Assembly (NCBI RefSeq): GCF_014202495.1
Contig: NZ_JACHHA010000002.1
Span: 293,548-357,547, forward strand
DNA length: 64,000 nucleotides
Reading direction: 5' to 3'
Origin: Cerasibacillus quisquiliarum
GTDB taxonomy: Bacteria > Bacillota > Bacilli > Bacillales > Amphibacillaceae
The position numbers and the translations under genes are program-made. Positions 44,843 to 55,411 of this stretch are shown here, piece by piece (positions within the stretch are counted from its first letter, which is position 1; each line of letters opens with the position of its first letter). Below the pieces are notes generated by a model. It was not told the DNA's origin and ran no database searches. It was given only the letters and a program-made list of their open reading frames with translations.

Positions 44843-45232
44843 CTACCAACGCCGGAAAATAATCGTATGATTATCTATCATCTTCTTTAATATCTTCTTT
44901 AATTGAATTTTAAATAAGTTTCTAGTCATTGGTAAGACGAGAATAAAACCAGAAATATCTGTTATAAACCCTGGTGTAATTAGAAATGCACCACCAATAA
45001 TAATACAAATACCATCAAAGATTTCTTCACTAGGCATTTGACCATAATGAATCGATGCTTGTGCTCGTCTTAGTGTATCGATCCCTTGTTGTTTTGCCAA
45101 ATAAATACCAAGTAATCCTGTCAATATAATAAGTATGACAACCCACCACGGACCAATCATACCGCCTACCCAAATAAATATACCGATCTCAAGAGCTGAA
45201 ATAATCAGAAGTACAAGCCAAATGAATCGCAT
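44843..45232 (-). CDS. fxsA: FxsA family membrane protein
   Basis: Small membrane protein of the FxsA family (E. coli FxsA eases F-plasmid exclusion of phage T7); its own role in Bacillus is unknown. The 129 residues have three hydrophobic helices at about 3-25, 28-46 and 72-100 and the conserved LLGIYLAKQQGIDTLRRA and ITPGFITDISGFILVLP. It ends 2 bp from the convergent ytvI stop. It follows pyk as ytzA does in B. subtilis. Confidence 0.9.
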   Translation of the reverse strand: MRFIWLVLLIISALEIGIFIWVGGMIGPWWVVILIILTGLLGIYLAKQQGIDTLRRAQASIHYGQMPSEEIFDGICIIIGGAFLITPGFITDISGFILVLPMTRNLFKIQLKKILKKMIDNHTIIFRRW

Positions 45233-45252
45233 CCACTATCACCTCATGAGGT

Positions 45253-47013
45253 TTATAATACACTTGCATGGCCTAAATAAATATCACCTTTCACGCCATC
45301 AATTGTTATTTCTTGTCCATCTTTAATTAAGTCACAAACACCGGAAACGCCAACGACGACAGGGATTCCCATTTCTAATCCGACAATAGCGGCATGTGAT
45401 GTGAGTCCACCAGTTTCTGTAATAATACCAGCGGCTTTACGAATAGCAGGAATCATTCCTTTATCTGTTCCATATGTTACTAATATATCACCTGGCTGAA
45501 CTCTTTCATTAGCTTCTTCAGCCGTTTTCACGACAGTAGCTCTTCCGTAAGCACTATGTTTACCTATCCCTTGCCCTTTTGCAATCACATCACCAATAAT
45601 ATGGACTTTTAATAAATTTGTTGTACCGCTTTCTCCTACTGGAACACCAGCTGTAATAATGACACGGCTACCTGGTTTACATAAATTAGTGCTTAACGCT
45701 GATTCGACCGCTAATTCTAACATATCATCTGTTGTTGTCGCATGTGGACCAACGATTGAGTGAACGCCCCATACAAGTGAAAGTTGACGGTTAACACGAT
45801 CTGATGATGTAACTGCAATGATTGGTGCCTTAGGACGATATTTTGAAATCGTGCGGGCTGTAAACCCACTCTCTGTTGGTGTTATAATTGCACCAACATC
45901 CAAATTCATAGCTGTGTGTGTAACGGACTGACTAATTGCTTCAGTGATGGTCATATCGATCGATTCTGAACGTGATTTTAAAATACGTTGATAGTTAAGA
46001 GCTGTTTCCGCCTTTAAAGCGATATTGGCCATCGTTTGCACTGCTTCAACAGGATATTTCCCTGCTGCTGTTTCTCCTGAAAGCATAATTGCATCTGTTC
46101 CATCAAATATCGCATTCGCTACATCTGACGCTTCTGCACGTGTTGGTCGTGGATTTCTTTCCATTGAATCAAGCATTTGTGTTGCAATAATAACTGGTTT
46201 TCCGCTTAAATTACATTTTTGAATCAGTTCCTTTTGGACTAGCGGCACATCTTCTGCTGGAATTTCTACCCCTAGATCCCCACGCGCGACCATTAAACCA
46301 TCACTGATTTCTAAAATACTTTCAATACGGTCGACACCTTCTTGATTTTCTATCTTTGGAATGATTTGGATATGACTTCCACCATGTTTTTCTAATAATT
46401 TACGAATCTCAAGTATATCTGATGGGCGGCGAACAAATGAAGCCGCTATAAAATCTATATCTTGTTCAATCCCGAAACGAATATCATTCGCATCTTTCTC
46501 TGTCATACCCGGTAAGTTAACAACCGTATTTGGTATATTGACACCCTTATGATCTTTAACGATTCCCGAGTTAAGTGCCTTTGCTAAAATACATTTTTTT
46601 TCTAAATGAATGTTAGTCACTTCTAACTCAATTAAGCCATCGTCAAGTAGTATTTTCGTGCCTACTTTCACATCATGAATTAACCCTTTATATGATACTG
46701 AGAAACGTTCATTCGTCCCCAAAACATCTTCCATTGTTATCGTCACGATATCATCTTGATTAATCAGAGCTTCACCGTTTTGAAATTTACCTGTCCGAAT
46801 TTCTGGACCTTTCGTATCTAATAGAATAGCTACCGTCTTCCCTGTTTCATTAGCTACTTGGCGAATTGTTTTTATGCGTTTTGTATGTTCTTCATAAGTC
46901 CCGTGAGAAAAATTCAACCGTGCGACATTCATACCTGCTTCAATTAATTTTTTTAAGGTCTCTGGGGATTCTGATGCTGGACCAATCGTACAAACTATTT
47001 TTGTTTTTCTCAT
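45253..47013 (-). CDS. pyk: Pyruvate kinase with C-terminal PEP-utiliser domain
   Basis: Last step of glycolysis: phosphoenolpyruvate plus ADP to pyruvate plus ATP. The 586 residues begin [14 protein letters not shown], with the active-site region [12 protein letters not shown] and [10 protein letters not shown]. After the normal C-domain there is the extra Bacillus-type domain (about 475-586) with [20 protein letters not shown], homologous to the phosphohistidine domain of PEP synthase. The ATG at 47013 follows AAGGAGG; an in-frame upstream ATG lacks a site. It is 30 bp after pfkA. Confidence 0.97.
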   Translation of the reverse strand: MRKTKIVCTIGPASESPETLKKLIEAGMNVARLNFSHGTYEEHTKRIKTIRQVANETGKTVAILLDTKGPEIRTGKFQNGEALINQDDIVTITMEDVLGTNERFSVSYKGLIHDVKVGTKILLDDGLIELEVTNIHLEKKCILAKALNSGIVKDHKGVNIPNTVVNLPGMTEKDANDIRFGIEQDIDFIAASFVRRPSDILEIRKLLEKHGGSHIQIIPKIENQEGVDRIESILEISDGLMVARGDLGVEIPAEDVPLVQKELIQKCNLSGKPVIIATQMLDSMERNPRPTRAEASDVANAIFDGTDAIMLSGETAAGKYPVEAVQTMANIALKAETALNYQRILKSRSESIDMTITEAISQSVTHTAMNLDVGAIITPTESGFTARTISKYRPKAPIIAVTSSDRVNRQLSLVWGVHSIVGPHATTTDDMLELAVESALSTNLCKPGSRVIITAGVPVGESGTTNLLKVHIIGDVIAKGQGIGKHSAYGRATVVKTAEEANERVQPGDILVTYGTDKGMIPAIRKAAGIITETGGLTSHAAIVGLEMGIPVVVGVSGVCDLIKDGQEITIDGVKGDIYLGHASVL

Positions 47014-47043
47014 TAATGAACCTCCTTCAACTCTATTCATGAT

Positions 47044-48030
<987 letters not shown>

Positions 48031-48203
48031 CTATATAAATTTCTCTTATAATTAAAGATAATACCTCAATCATGAAATAGCAATGATTACATAAAGAATT
48101 TATTGAATGTTCGTTTTAATAAATAAATGTGTTTTACTACTTCTTATAATTGCATTAAATATGATGCCATATTAATTGATTAAAACACATTAGCATAACA
48201 TAT

Positions 48204-48236
48204 AAAATGGTTGGCGATGGCGCCAACCATTTTATC
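48204..48236 (-). terminator. Terminator after accA
   Basis: AAAATGGTTGGCG (48204-48216) pairs perfectly with CGCCAACCATTTT (48221-48233), loop 4 nt. It follows the accA stop at once. The 200 bp from here to pfkA hold no gene. Confidence 0.88.
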
Positions 48237-48237
48237 A

Positions 48238-49200
48238 TTAATCTTCCTTTATATCATAATCACCAATTGTTTTATATTTTTCCCAGCGTTTTTCTAATAG
48301 TTCTTCAACAGATAATGATTGTAATTCTTTTAATGATGATTCAATCACTTGATCGATTGCTTTTGCTTGTTCTTCTATATGGCGATGAGCGCCACCTTTT
48401 GGTTCAGGTATGATTTCATCAATCACTGCGAGCTCTTTTAAGTCATGGGCAGTTATTTTCATCGTCTCAGCTGCTCGTTGCGCTAAGTTAGCGTCTTTCC
48501 ATAGTAAAGCAGCTGCTCCTTCAGGTGAAATAACAGAATATGTCGAGTTCTCTAGCATATAGATTTTATCACCTACACCTAGTGCTAGAGCGCCACCACT
48601 TCCTCCTTCACCTATTACAATACAGATGATAGGAACTTTTAAGCCACCCATTTCCATTAAATTACGCGCAATCGCTTCACTTTGCCCTCTTTCTTCCGAA
48701 CCCTTTCCTGGGTCAGCCCCCTTCGTATCGATAAAACAAATAACTGGTCGGTTAAACTTTTCTGCTTGTTTCATATGGCGTAGTGCTTTACGATAACCCT
48801 CAGGATGAGGCATACCGAAATTACGACGTATGTTTTCCTTTGTGTTTTTACCACGTTGATGACCGATGATTGTCACAGGTCGGTCTTTATAAAAAGCAAT
48901 ACCTGTAACAATAGCCGCATCGTCTCCAAAGCGACGGTCACCATGAAATTCCATAAAATCAGTAAATAGATATTTAATATAGTCTAATGTCGTTGGTCGT
49001 TCAGGATGCCTAGCCACTTGCACACGCTCCCACGGTTTAAGATGGCCATAGACATCGTCTTCTAAACAAGCTAGCTTTCTCTCTAATGTTTTAATCTCAT
49101 TGTCAAGATCAATCTCACTATCTTTTGTTATCTCTTTTAATTCGGCAATTTTTTCTTTTAAATGGACAATTGGACGTTCAAATTCGAGAACATGCTTCAT
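48238..49200 (-). CDS. accA: Acetyl-CoA carboxylase carboxyltransferase alpha subunit
   Basis: With AccD forms the carboxyltransferase that makes malonyl-CoA for fatty-acid synthesis. The 320 residues are of the crotonase-like fold, with [36 protein letters not shown] and [16 protein letters not shown]. Its ATG overlaps the accD stop by 4 nt (ATGA), so the two subunits are made in equal amounts. Confidence 0.98.
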   Translation of the reverse strand: MKHVLEFERPIVHLKEKIAELKEITKDSEIDLDNEIKTLERKLACLEDDVYGHLKPWERVQVARHPERPTTLDYIKYLFTDFMEFHGDRRFGDDAAIVTGIAFYKDRPVTIIGHQRGKNTKENIRRNFGMPHPEGYRKALRHMKQAEKFNRPVICFIDTKGADPGKGSEERGQSEAIARNLMEMGGLKVPIICIVIGEGGSGGALALGVGDKIYMLENSTYSVISPEGAAALLWKDANLAQRAAETMKITAHDLKELAVIDEIIPEPKGGAHRHIEEQAKAIDQVIESSLKELQSLSVEELLEKRWEKYKTIGDYDIKED

Positions 49201-50057
49201 AACTGACTTGCCCCCTTCCGATGAAGTTTTAATAACGTTCCTAGCGTTTGCTTCATTTGATGACGATGAATGACTTGATCAAGTTGTCCATGTTTTAATA
49301 GAAACTCAGCCGTCTGGAAATCATCAGGAAGTCTTTCCCGAGTTGTTTGTTCAATGATACGACGTCCAGCAAAGCCAATTAAAGCACGCGGCTCAGCAAA
49401 ATTATAGTCACCTAATGATGCAAAACTTGCAGTGACACCTCCAGTGGTAGGATGGGTCATGACAGAGATGATGAGATTTCCTGCTTCTGAATGTCTTTTT
49501 AATGCGATCGAGGTTTTAGACATTTGCATTAAACTAAGTACCCCTTCTTGCATACGCGCACCACCTGAAGCAGTAAATATAATATATGGTAGCGCTTCTT
49601 CTCTTGCTCTTTCAATAGCGCGGGCTATTTTTTCACCAACAACAGAACCCATACTTCCCATACGAAAGCCAGCATCCATGACACTAAATGCTACCCGTTC
49701 TCCTTCTATTAAACCGGTTCCCGTTACAACCCCTTCATTTAACCCCGTTTTCTTACGATCTTTTTCAAGTTTTTCTTCATAACCAGGAAAACCTAATGGG
49801 TTATTTGATATTAGATTCTTGTCCCACTCAACAAATGTCCCTTCATCAAACAGACTGTCGATACGTTCCCATGCATTTAATTGATGGTGAAAATCACAAT
49901 TCGGACATACACCAAGATTTTTATGCATTTCTTTTCTATAATAAATTTTATGGCAGGATTGGCATTTTATCATTAAACCTTCTGGAATATCTTGTTTCGC
50001 TTGTTCACCAGGAATTGTAGCGTATCTTTTTTTCTTGCCGAAAATATCTTTTAGCAA
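49197..50057 (-). CDS. accD: Acetyl-CoA carboxylase carboxyltransferase beta subunit
   Basis: Beta subunit with the zinc ribbon that binds nucleic acid and the acetyl-CoA site. Cys32, Cys35, Cys51 and Cys54 form the ribbon ([25 protein letters not shown]); the carboxyltransferase motif is [12 protein letters not shown]. The start is TTG (50057) with AAAGGGGG at 7 nt. 286 residues. It lies 33 bp downstream of the GntR regulator gene and is coupled to accA. Confidence 0.97.
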   Translation of the reverse strand: MLKDIFGKKKRYATIPGEQAKQDIPEGLMIKCQSCHKIYYRKEMHKNLGVCPNCDFHHQLNAWERIDSLFDEGTFVEWDKNLISNNPLGFPGYEEKLEKDRKKTGLNEGVVTGTGLIEGERVAFSVMDAGFRMGSMGSVVGEKIARAIERAREEALPYIIFTASGGARMQEGVLSLMQMSKTSIALKRHSEAGNLIISVMTHPTTGGVTASFASLGDYNFAEPRALIGFAGRRIIEQTTRERLPDDFQTAEFLLKHGQLDQVIHRHQMKQTLGTLLKLHRKGASQL

Positions 50058-50090
50058 GGTAATTCCCCCTTTTCTACTTTCCTAAACCAA

Positions 50091-50756
50091 TTATGAGTCA
50101 TGCATGTTGTGAGATGATTCATGCATATGAATTGAATCTTTCTTATATGTTAGGTTTAACCAATTGTTAAACACCTTTTCAATGGCATCATAATCTCTGT
50201 TAATATATTGCTGTAATAAATTTTCATAAAATGTCACGTCATAGTATATGGTATCTAACGTTCGTGTATATGCTTGTAATAGACGCCAGATTTTTGTTAA
50301 GAGCGTATTATCGACGATTTCAAATAACGTCTGAAAAAATAAGACTTCACGCTCTTCGATACAATAAGATGATGTCTTTACAATAGCTGATAATTGTTTT
50401 ATATCTTCCTCTGTTATTAGATTGAACGCAAGTTTGGATACTTCTTTTTCCAAAATTGTTTTTGTGAAAACTAACTCATTCTTCTTATCACTTTCACGTA
50501 AAATAAATGAAGCTAACAGTTCTACGGATTGATATGAACGATATGTACTTAAGAAAGTTCCTTCTCCACGCCTTATCTCTATTAATCCGAGAAGTTCCAT
50601 TGCGCGAAAAGCTTCTCTAACAGATGAACGTGAAGCTTGTAAAGTTTCTGCCATCTCTCTCTCTGAAGGAAGTTTATCACCTGATGTTAGTTGATATTTA
50701 TCGATGTAATGACGTATTTCTTTAAGAACTTCTTGATAGACTTTTCGACTGGTAAT
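50091..50756 (-). CDS. GntR/FadR-subfamily regulator with non-canonical start
   Basis: Transcription factor with an N-terminal GntR winged helix and a helical C-terminal ligand domain resembling FadR/FCD. The helix-turn-helix needs the segment VYQEVLKEIRHYI to LTSGDKLPSEREMAETLQAS, but the first ATG (50654) is inside it. Upstream the frame is open back to a TAA at 50774, with no ATG, GTG or TTG. AAGGAG (about 50775-50766) stands 8 nt before ATC (50759) and 11 nt before ATT (50756), which would give MTSRKVYQE. I therefore infer an AUU or AUC start, or a recent start-codon mutation. It is in line with the decayed malic enzyme gene and accDA. Confidence 0.75.
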   Translation of the reverse strand: MTSRKVYQEVLKEIRHYIDKYQLTSGDKLPSEREMAETLQASRSSVREAFRAMELLGLIEIRRGEGTFLSTYRSYQSVELLASFILRESDKKNELVFTKTILEKEVSKLAFNLITEEDIKQLSAIVKTSSYCIEEREVLFFQTLFEIVDNTLLTKIWRLLQAYTRTLDTIYYDVTFYENLLQQYINRDYDAIEKVFNNWLNLTYKKDSIHMHESSHNMHDS

Positions 50757-50814
50757 GATGTTGTACTCTCCTTACTTTCGGTCATTTTCTGGTTGTTTCC
50801 TTAACTGTCTCATT

Positions 50815-51446
50815 TTATGGAAACCGGATACTATCTAACAGCTTTATAATTACAATACATATCGTTCCACCAATAACAACAAGTTTGCGATAAAAATGTT
50901 TGTTAACAATTTTCAACGTATTCGTTAAACGAGTGACTAACACTAGCGCTGTTCCATATTGATTGTCATAAATAAGCAAACTATTCTTTTCCTTTATTGA
51001 ACAACAAGAAAATTTAGTTTAGCCATATCTTCTAAATTATCACCATCAAATGTAAATTGAAACCCCTTTATCGGTTAAACAAGCTCCTAAACATCATTCG
51101 TATTTAAACAAAGAGAAAAGAAATCGACCCCTGATGGCTTCAAATAAAACAGTATTAATTACATAGCTGAAAGCGCTCTTTCAGGACTCATATTACCTAG
51201 TCCTAGTACCGAGAAATCATCGTTAGTCGTTAAATTGCACGACTATACTGTATCCTTCATTTGTATAATTATATTCCTTATCAGTGCGTTCATAAATGAC
51301 TTTACATGAGCAAATAACACCTGGTGAAAAAGCTCAACTTAAACCCTTTTCATTTCTAACAGAAATCTTAAACTGAATGGTCGATTTTCCTTAATGAGCT
51401 TAATGCATTAACGCATGTGTAAACATCGCTCTTTATTTAAGTTTGT
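50815..51446 (-). pseudogene. Decayed, truncated malic enzyme gene (ytsJ type)
   Basis: No frame is open, but translation with stops and shifts shows malic enzyme all along. Readable parts: KISVRNEKGLS*AFSPGV (family VRNAKDLSLAYSPGV), VLGLGNMSPERALSAM (family VLGLGNIGPEAALPVM), GVDFF, LCLNTNDV, FTFDGDNLEDMA (family PTFGGVNLEDIA) and DNQYGTALVLV (family DDQHGTAIVTV). Similarity ends after the first strand of the NAD domain (LVVIGGT, IIKLLDSI), so only about the first half remains. The start ATG is lost, though AAGGAG remains at 51457-51452. At least five stops occur. In B. subtilis ytsJ lies exactly here, between dnaE and accD. Confidence 0.85.
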
Positions 51447-51480
51447 GATTGCTCCTTGATTATTTACAAAGAGACTTATG

Positions 51481-51520
51481 TTCATTAAGTAGGTGGTCTG
51501 ACCACCATCTACCTAATGAA
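51481..51520 (-). promoter_or_regulatory. GntR/FadR-type operator before the malic enzyme remnant
   Basis: GGTGGTCTGACCACC (51492-51506) is a perfect 7-1-7 palindrome with the TGGT-N3-ACCA core typical of FadR-subfamily GntR sites. Outer arms TTCATTA (51481-51487) and TAATGAA (51514-51520) extend it to a 40-bp imperfect palindrome. It sits just after the predicted -10 box, so it is a natural site for the GntR protein encoded at 50091-50756 (inference). Confidence 0.6.
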
Positions 51521-51523
51521 CTC

Positions 51524-51551
51524 ATTATAACAGATGGCATCTATCTGTAAA
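51524..51551 (-). promoter_or_regulatory. Predicted promoter of the malic enzyme remnant-gntR-accDA unit
   Basis: TTTACA (51551-51546) and a perfect TATAAT (51529-51524), 16 bp apart on the minus strand. The spacer contains ACAGAT and its inverted copy ATCTGT. The promoter seems intact although its first gene is dead, which would fit continued need for gntR-accDA expression. Confidence 0.6.
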
Positions 51552-51620
51552 GAATATCATATCATAATTCGTGTTTCGAACAAATAAATATATTCGTCAA
51601 ATGAGTTTCATTTTATATAT

Positions 51621-54600
51621 TTAAGACTTTAAAACAACTGCTTCAGGTCCAAAAAAACGCTTTAACTCATTTATGCATGTTTCTGTCGGATGAATGGTTA
51701 CATGTTTAAGTTGGTATGTTTTTCGTAGTTCTTCGTGAAAAATAATCACTGATGTATGACCAGGGTATTTCTTTGCCACATTACGAATCATTTGTGCACC
51801 ATCTTGACCAATTCCTTTAGACCATTTAATAAAGAGTCGAGCTGATGGACGAATATTTTCTAAATCAACAGGTTGCGCTGAGTCAACGATCCATTGGTAT
51901 TGATTATGTCTGATCTCAATCTTTCCAGTAATAGTAATGACCATTTCTTCTGTCAACCACCGACTGATTTGGCGATAGACATTCGGAAAGACGACTGCTT
52001 CCATTTCTTCAGTTTCATCTGAAATAGTAAGAAAAGCCATCGGATCACCACGGCGTGTTCTAATTTTTCTAATCGATTCAACAATAATGACGCCCTTAAC
52101 ATGACGTTGATTCAAATATTGTTGAGCTTCATCTAAAACGATAAAGCCTTTTTGACGAAAGTGATGACGAAAACGTGTAAAGGGATGTTCAGATACGTAT
52201 ATACCGAGCAGTTCTTTTTCATCAGCTAATTTCTTAAAAGGACTAAAATCATTTACTGCCACATATGTTTCTTCTGTTTTTAATTGTTCTGGGAAAAGAT
52301 TAGGCTGATCAACAAATTCTTTAAAAAGCTCCCCCTGCTCCATTGCCTGATCTAGTGTCGCTAACAAACTTGCCCGATTGTCGTGTAATTCATCAAATGC
52401 TCCCGCCATGATTAACGCTTCTAGTAAAGAACGTTTCAGAAGATGATTTGGTATACGTAAGCAAAAATCAAATAATCCTTGAAATGGTCTTCCCTGTCGT
52501 GCATCAATAATTTCTTTAACCGTTTGTGCGCCAACACCTTTTATCGCTGCTAATCCCATGCGAATATGTCCATTCTCAACAGTATAACTAATAAAACTTC
52601 GATTAATGGATGGCGCTAATATTGAAATGTTGAATTGTTTCATCTCTTTCATGTAGGACTGTATTTTATCTTCTTGGTTTGCCATTGAACTTAACACTTC
52701 TGCAAAAAAAACAGAAGGATAATGGGCTTTTAAGTATGCTAATTGATAAGAAATTTTACTATAAGCTACAGCATGACTTTTTGGAAAACCATAGTTAGAA
52801 AACTTTACAATCCAATCGAATAATTCCTCGGCTACCTTTGAACTGTATCCTCGTTTTTTACAACCGTTAATAAAAGCTGTTCTTTCAGTTTCAATAATCG
52901 TTCCATCTTTTTTGCTAATGGCTCGCCGTAATAAATCCGCCTCTCCTAAAGAATATCCTGCAATTCGGTGTAAGATTTGTATTATTTGTTCTTGATAAAT
53001 TAAGACGCCATAAGTCGATTGTAAAATGGGCTCTAAATCTCCATGAAGATAAGTCGTCTTCTCAATTCCATGTTTTCGTTTAATATATGTTGGTATAAAA
53101 TCCATCGGCCCAGGGCGATATAACGCATTGACTGCAATAATATCTTGAAAAGCGGTCGGTTTTAGTTCTCTTAATACTCGTTTCATTCCCTTGGATTCAA
53201 GTTGAAAGATACCGTTTGTTAAACCGCTTTGTAAAAGATGAAACGTCTTCTCATCATTATAAGGTATTTGTTTCAGCACAACTGTTCGATTCGTTAATTG
53301 TTTAATCGATGTGATGATTCGTTCAAGTAAGCTTAAATTCCGTAAGCCTAAAAAATCAAACTTTAATAAACCAATCGCCTCTAGTTCTTCCATTGGATAT
53401 TGTGTTAAATACGTCTTACTCGGTCCTAACGTCACTGGTACATGTTCTGTCAAAGCGGTATCGCTAATAACAACTCCTGCTGCATGTGTCGATACATGCC
53501 TTGGAAGTCCCTCTAATTTATCTGCAATGTTGAATAGCATTTTTAACAATTCGGATTGCTCAATATAAGTGACTAAATCATGATTTTGTCGTAAAATCTC
53601 ACGTATTGACTGTCCGCCTGCGCTTGTCACGTATCGTAAAATATATTGCTCATCTTGACGATCGATACCTAACGTTTTAACAAGTTCCCTAATTAATGAA
53701 CGTGGAGCAAATGTACCGAATGTAATGATTTGTGCAACATGATCTTCTCCATATTTCTCTCTAACATATTCAATCACTTCATCGCGGCGAATATCAGAAA
53801 AATCGACATCTATATCTGGTAATGATATACGCTCAGGATTTAGGAATCGTTCGAATAATAAGTCATATTTTAAAGGATCAACTTCTGTAATATCTAATAA
53901 GTATGCCACAATTGATCCAGCAGAGGATCCACGACCTGGTCCAACTGTAATTCCATTTTGCTTAGCATATTTTATAAAATCCCAAACAATTAAAAAATAG
54001 TCATTAAATCCCATTGAATCAATAACCGATAACTCTCTTTCAAGTCGATTAAGTACTGCATCTGTTACTCGACGATACTTAAGTGGTAATTGCTTCTCAC
54101 ATAAATGACGTAAATACGTTTTCGCATTGATCGTTTCTGGTAAAGGATATGATGGTAAATGGCGACTATTAAAATCAAGTCGGACATGACACTTTTCTAC
54201 AATTGTATTCGTTTGTTCAATCACAGAAGACCAATCTGAAAATAACTGTTCCATCTCTACAAGCGAGCGCAAGTGTCTATTTCTTTCTCCACGAGTCATA
54301 TCACTTGGACGCCATTTCACACCTTTTTTCATCGCTTTAAAGCAACTATAACTTACCGCTTCGGTTGCCTTTATATAACGAACATCTTGAATGGCTACCA
54401 TTTGATAATGCGTTGTTTCTTGAAGATTCTTCAATACAAGATTTAAAGATTTTTCCACTTGTAACCCATGGTCTTGTACTCCAATATAAAAATCATTCTT
54501 CTGGAATAGATTCTCCCATGATTGAAGCGTATTTAACGCTATATCTAATGTTGATAATTGCAAATGTTCACGTAATGAACTATGGACTGCCGGTAATATT

Positions 54601-54959
54601 CCAATCAAATGAGCAGTATATTGTTTTAATGTATCTTTCGTTATCATTTTTTCTTCTTGTAATTGAATATATGAACTTAATTGAATGAGATGTTTATACC
54701 CTTGATTATTTTTTGCTAGAACAATACACGGTTCTATTCGTTCATTCGTTCGTACGTGTATCATCATGCCTATAATTGGTTTTATGCCCGCTTTTTCACA
54801 TGCTTGGTAAAATGGGACGACTCCGTATAATACTTGTTCGTCTGTTAACGCCAATGCATTCATATTCAATGCTTTTGCTTGTTCTATGAGTGCATCGATC
54901 GATACGATGCTATTCATCAAACTATACCCACTTCTAATTTGAAGATGTGTATAAGTCAT
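51621..54959 (-). CDS. dnaE: DNA polymerase III alpha subunit DnaE
   Basis: Second replicative polymerase of Firmicutes, which extends RNA primers before PolC takes over. The 1112 residues have an N-terminal PHP domain (HLQIRSGYSLMNS), the catalytic Asp motifs (GPGRGSSAGSIVAYLLDI and LPDIDVDFSDIRRDEV near 345-395), tandem helix-hairpin-helix (GLAAIKGVGAQTVKEI near 800) and an OB fold near 970 (VKGVIIVESIRKIRTR). The PHP site lacks several metal ligands (SLMNS in place of SLLDG-type), as in other DnaE without intrinsic exonuclease. A GGGATGAAAG stretch precedes the ATG. Confidence 0.97.
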   Translation of the reverse strand: MTYTHLQIRSGYSLMNSIVSIDALIEQAKALNMNALALTDEQVLYGVVPFYQACEKAGIKPIIGMMIHVRTNERIEPCIVLAKNNQGYKHLIQLSSYIQLQEEKMITKDTLKQYTAHLIGILPAVHSSLREHLQLSTLDIALNTLQSWENLFQKNDFYIGVQDHGLQVEKSLNLVLKNLQETTHYQMVAIQDVRYIKATEAVSYSCFKAMKKGVKWRPSDMTRGERNRHLRSLVEMEQLFSDWSSVIEQTNTIVEKCHVRLDFNSRHLPSYPLPETINAKTYLRHLCEKQLPLKYRRVTDAVLNRLERELSVIDSMGFNDYFLIVWDFIKYAKQNGITVGPGRGSSAGSIVAYLLDITEVDPLKYDLLFERFLNPERISLPDIDVDFSDIRRDEVIEYVREKYGEDHVAQIITFGTFAPRSLIRELVKTLGIDRQDEQYILRYVTSAGGQSIREILRQNHDLVTYIEQSELLKMLFNIADKLEGLPRHVSTHAAGVVISDTALTEHVPVTLGPSKTYLTQYPMEELEAIGLLKFDFLGLRNLSLLERIITSIKQLTNRTVVLKQIPYNDEKTFHLLQSGLTNGIFQLESKGMKRVLRELKPTAFQDIIAVNALYRPGPMDFIPTYIKRKHGIEKTTYLHGDLEPILQSTYGVLIYQEQIIQILHRIAGYSLGEADLLRRAISKKDGTIIETERTAFINGCKKRGYSSKVAEELFDWIVKFSNYGFPKSHAVAYSKISYQLAYLKAHYPSVFFAEVLSSMANQEDKIQSYMKEMKQFNISILAPSINRSFISYTVENGHIRMGLAAIKGVGAQTVKEIIDARQGRPFQGLFDFCLRIPNHLLKRSLLEALIMAGAFDELHDNRASLLATLDQAMEQGELFKEFVDQPNLFPEQLKTEETYVAVNDFSPFKKLADEKELLGIYVSEHPFTRFRHHFRQKGFIVLDEAQQYLNQRHVKGVIIVESIRKIRTRRGDPMAFLTISDETEEMEAVVFPNVYRQISRWLTEEMVITITGKIEIRHNQYQWIVDSAQPVDLENIRPSARLFIKWSKGIGQDGAQMIRNVAKKYPGHTSVIIFHEELRKTYQLKHVTIHPTETCINELKRFFGPEAVVLKS

Positions 54960-55021
54960 CTTTCATCCCGCCTTTTTAATCTCTACTCTTATTATAACGA
55001 ATTTCCCTTAAGTAAAAAAAC

Positions 55022-55048
55022 ATAACTTGTCCGAAAGCGTCATACAAT
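55022..55048 (+). promoter_or_regulatory. Sigma-E-like promoter of ytrHI
   Basis: ATA (55022-55024), 16 bp, then CATACAAT (55041-55048), the mother-cell sigma-E pattern. It is 34 bp before ytrH, a sporulation gene under sigma-E in B. subtilis. Confidence 0.6.
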
Positions 55049-55081
55049 ACTTGTAGACGAGAGGAAAAGGAGTGTCGCCTA

Positions 55082-55411
55082 GTGGAGGAAAGTTTTTTTT
55101 CATCATTTATTCAATGTTTCTTTATTGCATTCGGTGTTATCGTTGGAGGTAGTATCATTGGTAGTGTTGGTGCTTTCGCTACTGGAGAACCTCCTTTTCA
55201 TGCAATTAGTCATATTGCCAAGAAGTTACGTATTTGGGCAATTGTTTCTGCAATTGGTGGCACATTCGATGCCATTAGTAATTTTGAAAAAGCCCTTGAC
55301 GGGTCGTCCTTAGATATTTTTAAACAGATTTTATTAATTGTCTCTGCTATGGGTGGCGTTAAATCAGGTATGTTAATCATGAGTTGGTTTATCCAAGAGG
55401 ATGTTAGTTAA
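55082..55411 (+). CDS. ytrH: Sporulation membrane protein YtrH
   Basis: A 109-residue membrane protein needed for efficient sporulation in B. subtilis; the mechanism is unknown. It has an N-terminal glycine-rich helix (FIAFGVIVGGSIIGSVGAFA), the segment EPPFHAISHIAKKLRIWAIV, and a C-terminal helix. The start is GTG (55082) after AAAAGGAG. The stop overlaps the ytrI ATG by one base (TAATG). It is divergent from dnaE. Confidence 0.9.
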   Translation: MEESFFSSFIQCFFIAFGVIVGGSIIGSVGAFATGEPPFHAISHIAKKLRIWAIVSAIGGTFDAISNFEKALDGSSLDIFKQILLIVSAMGGVKSGMLIMSWFIQEDVS

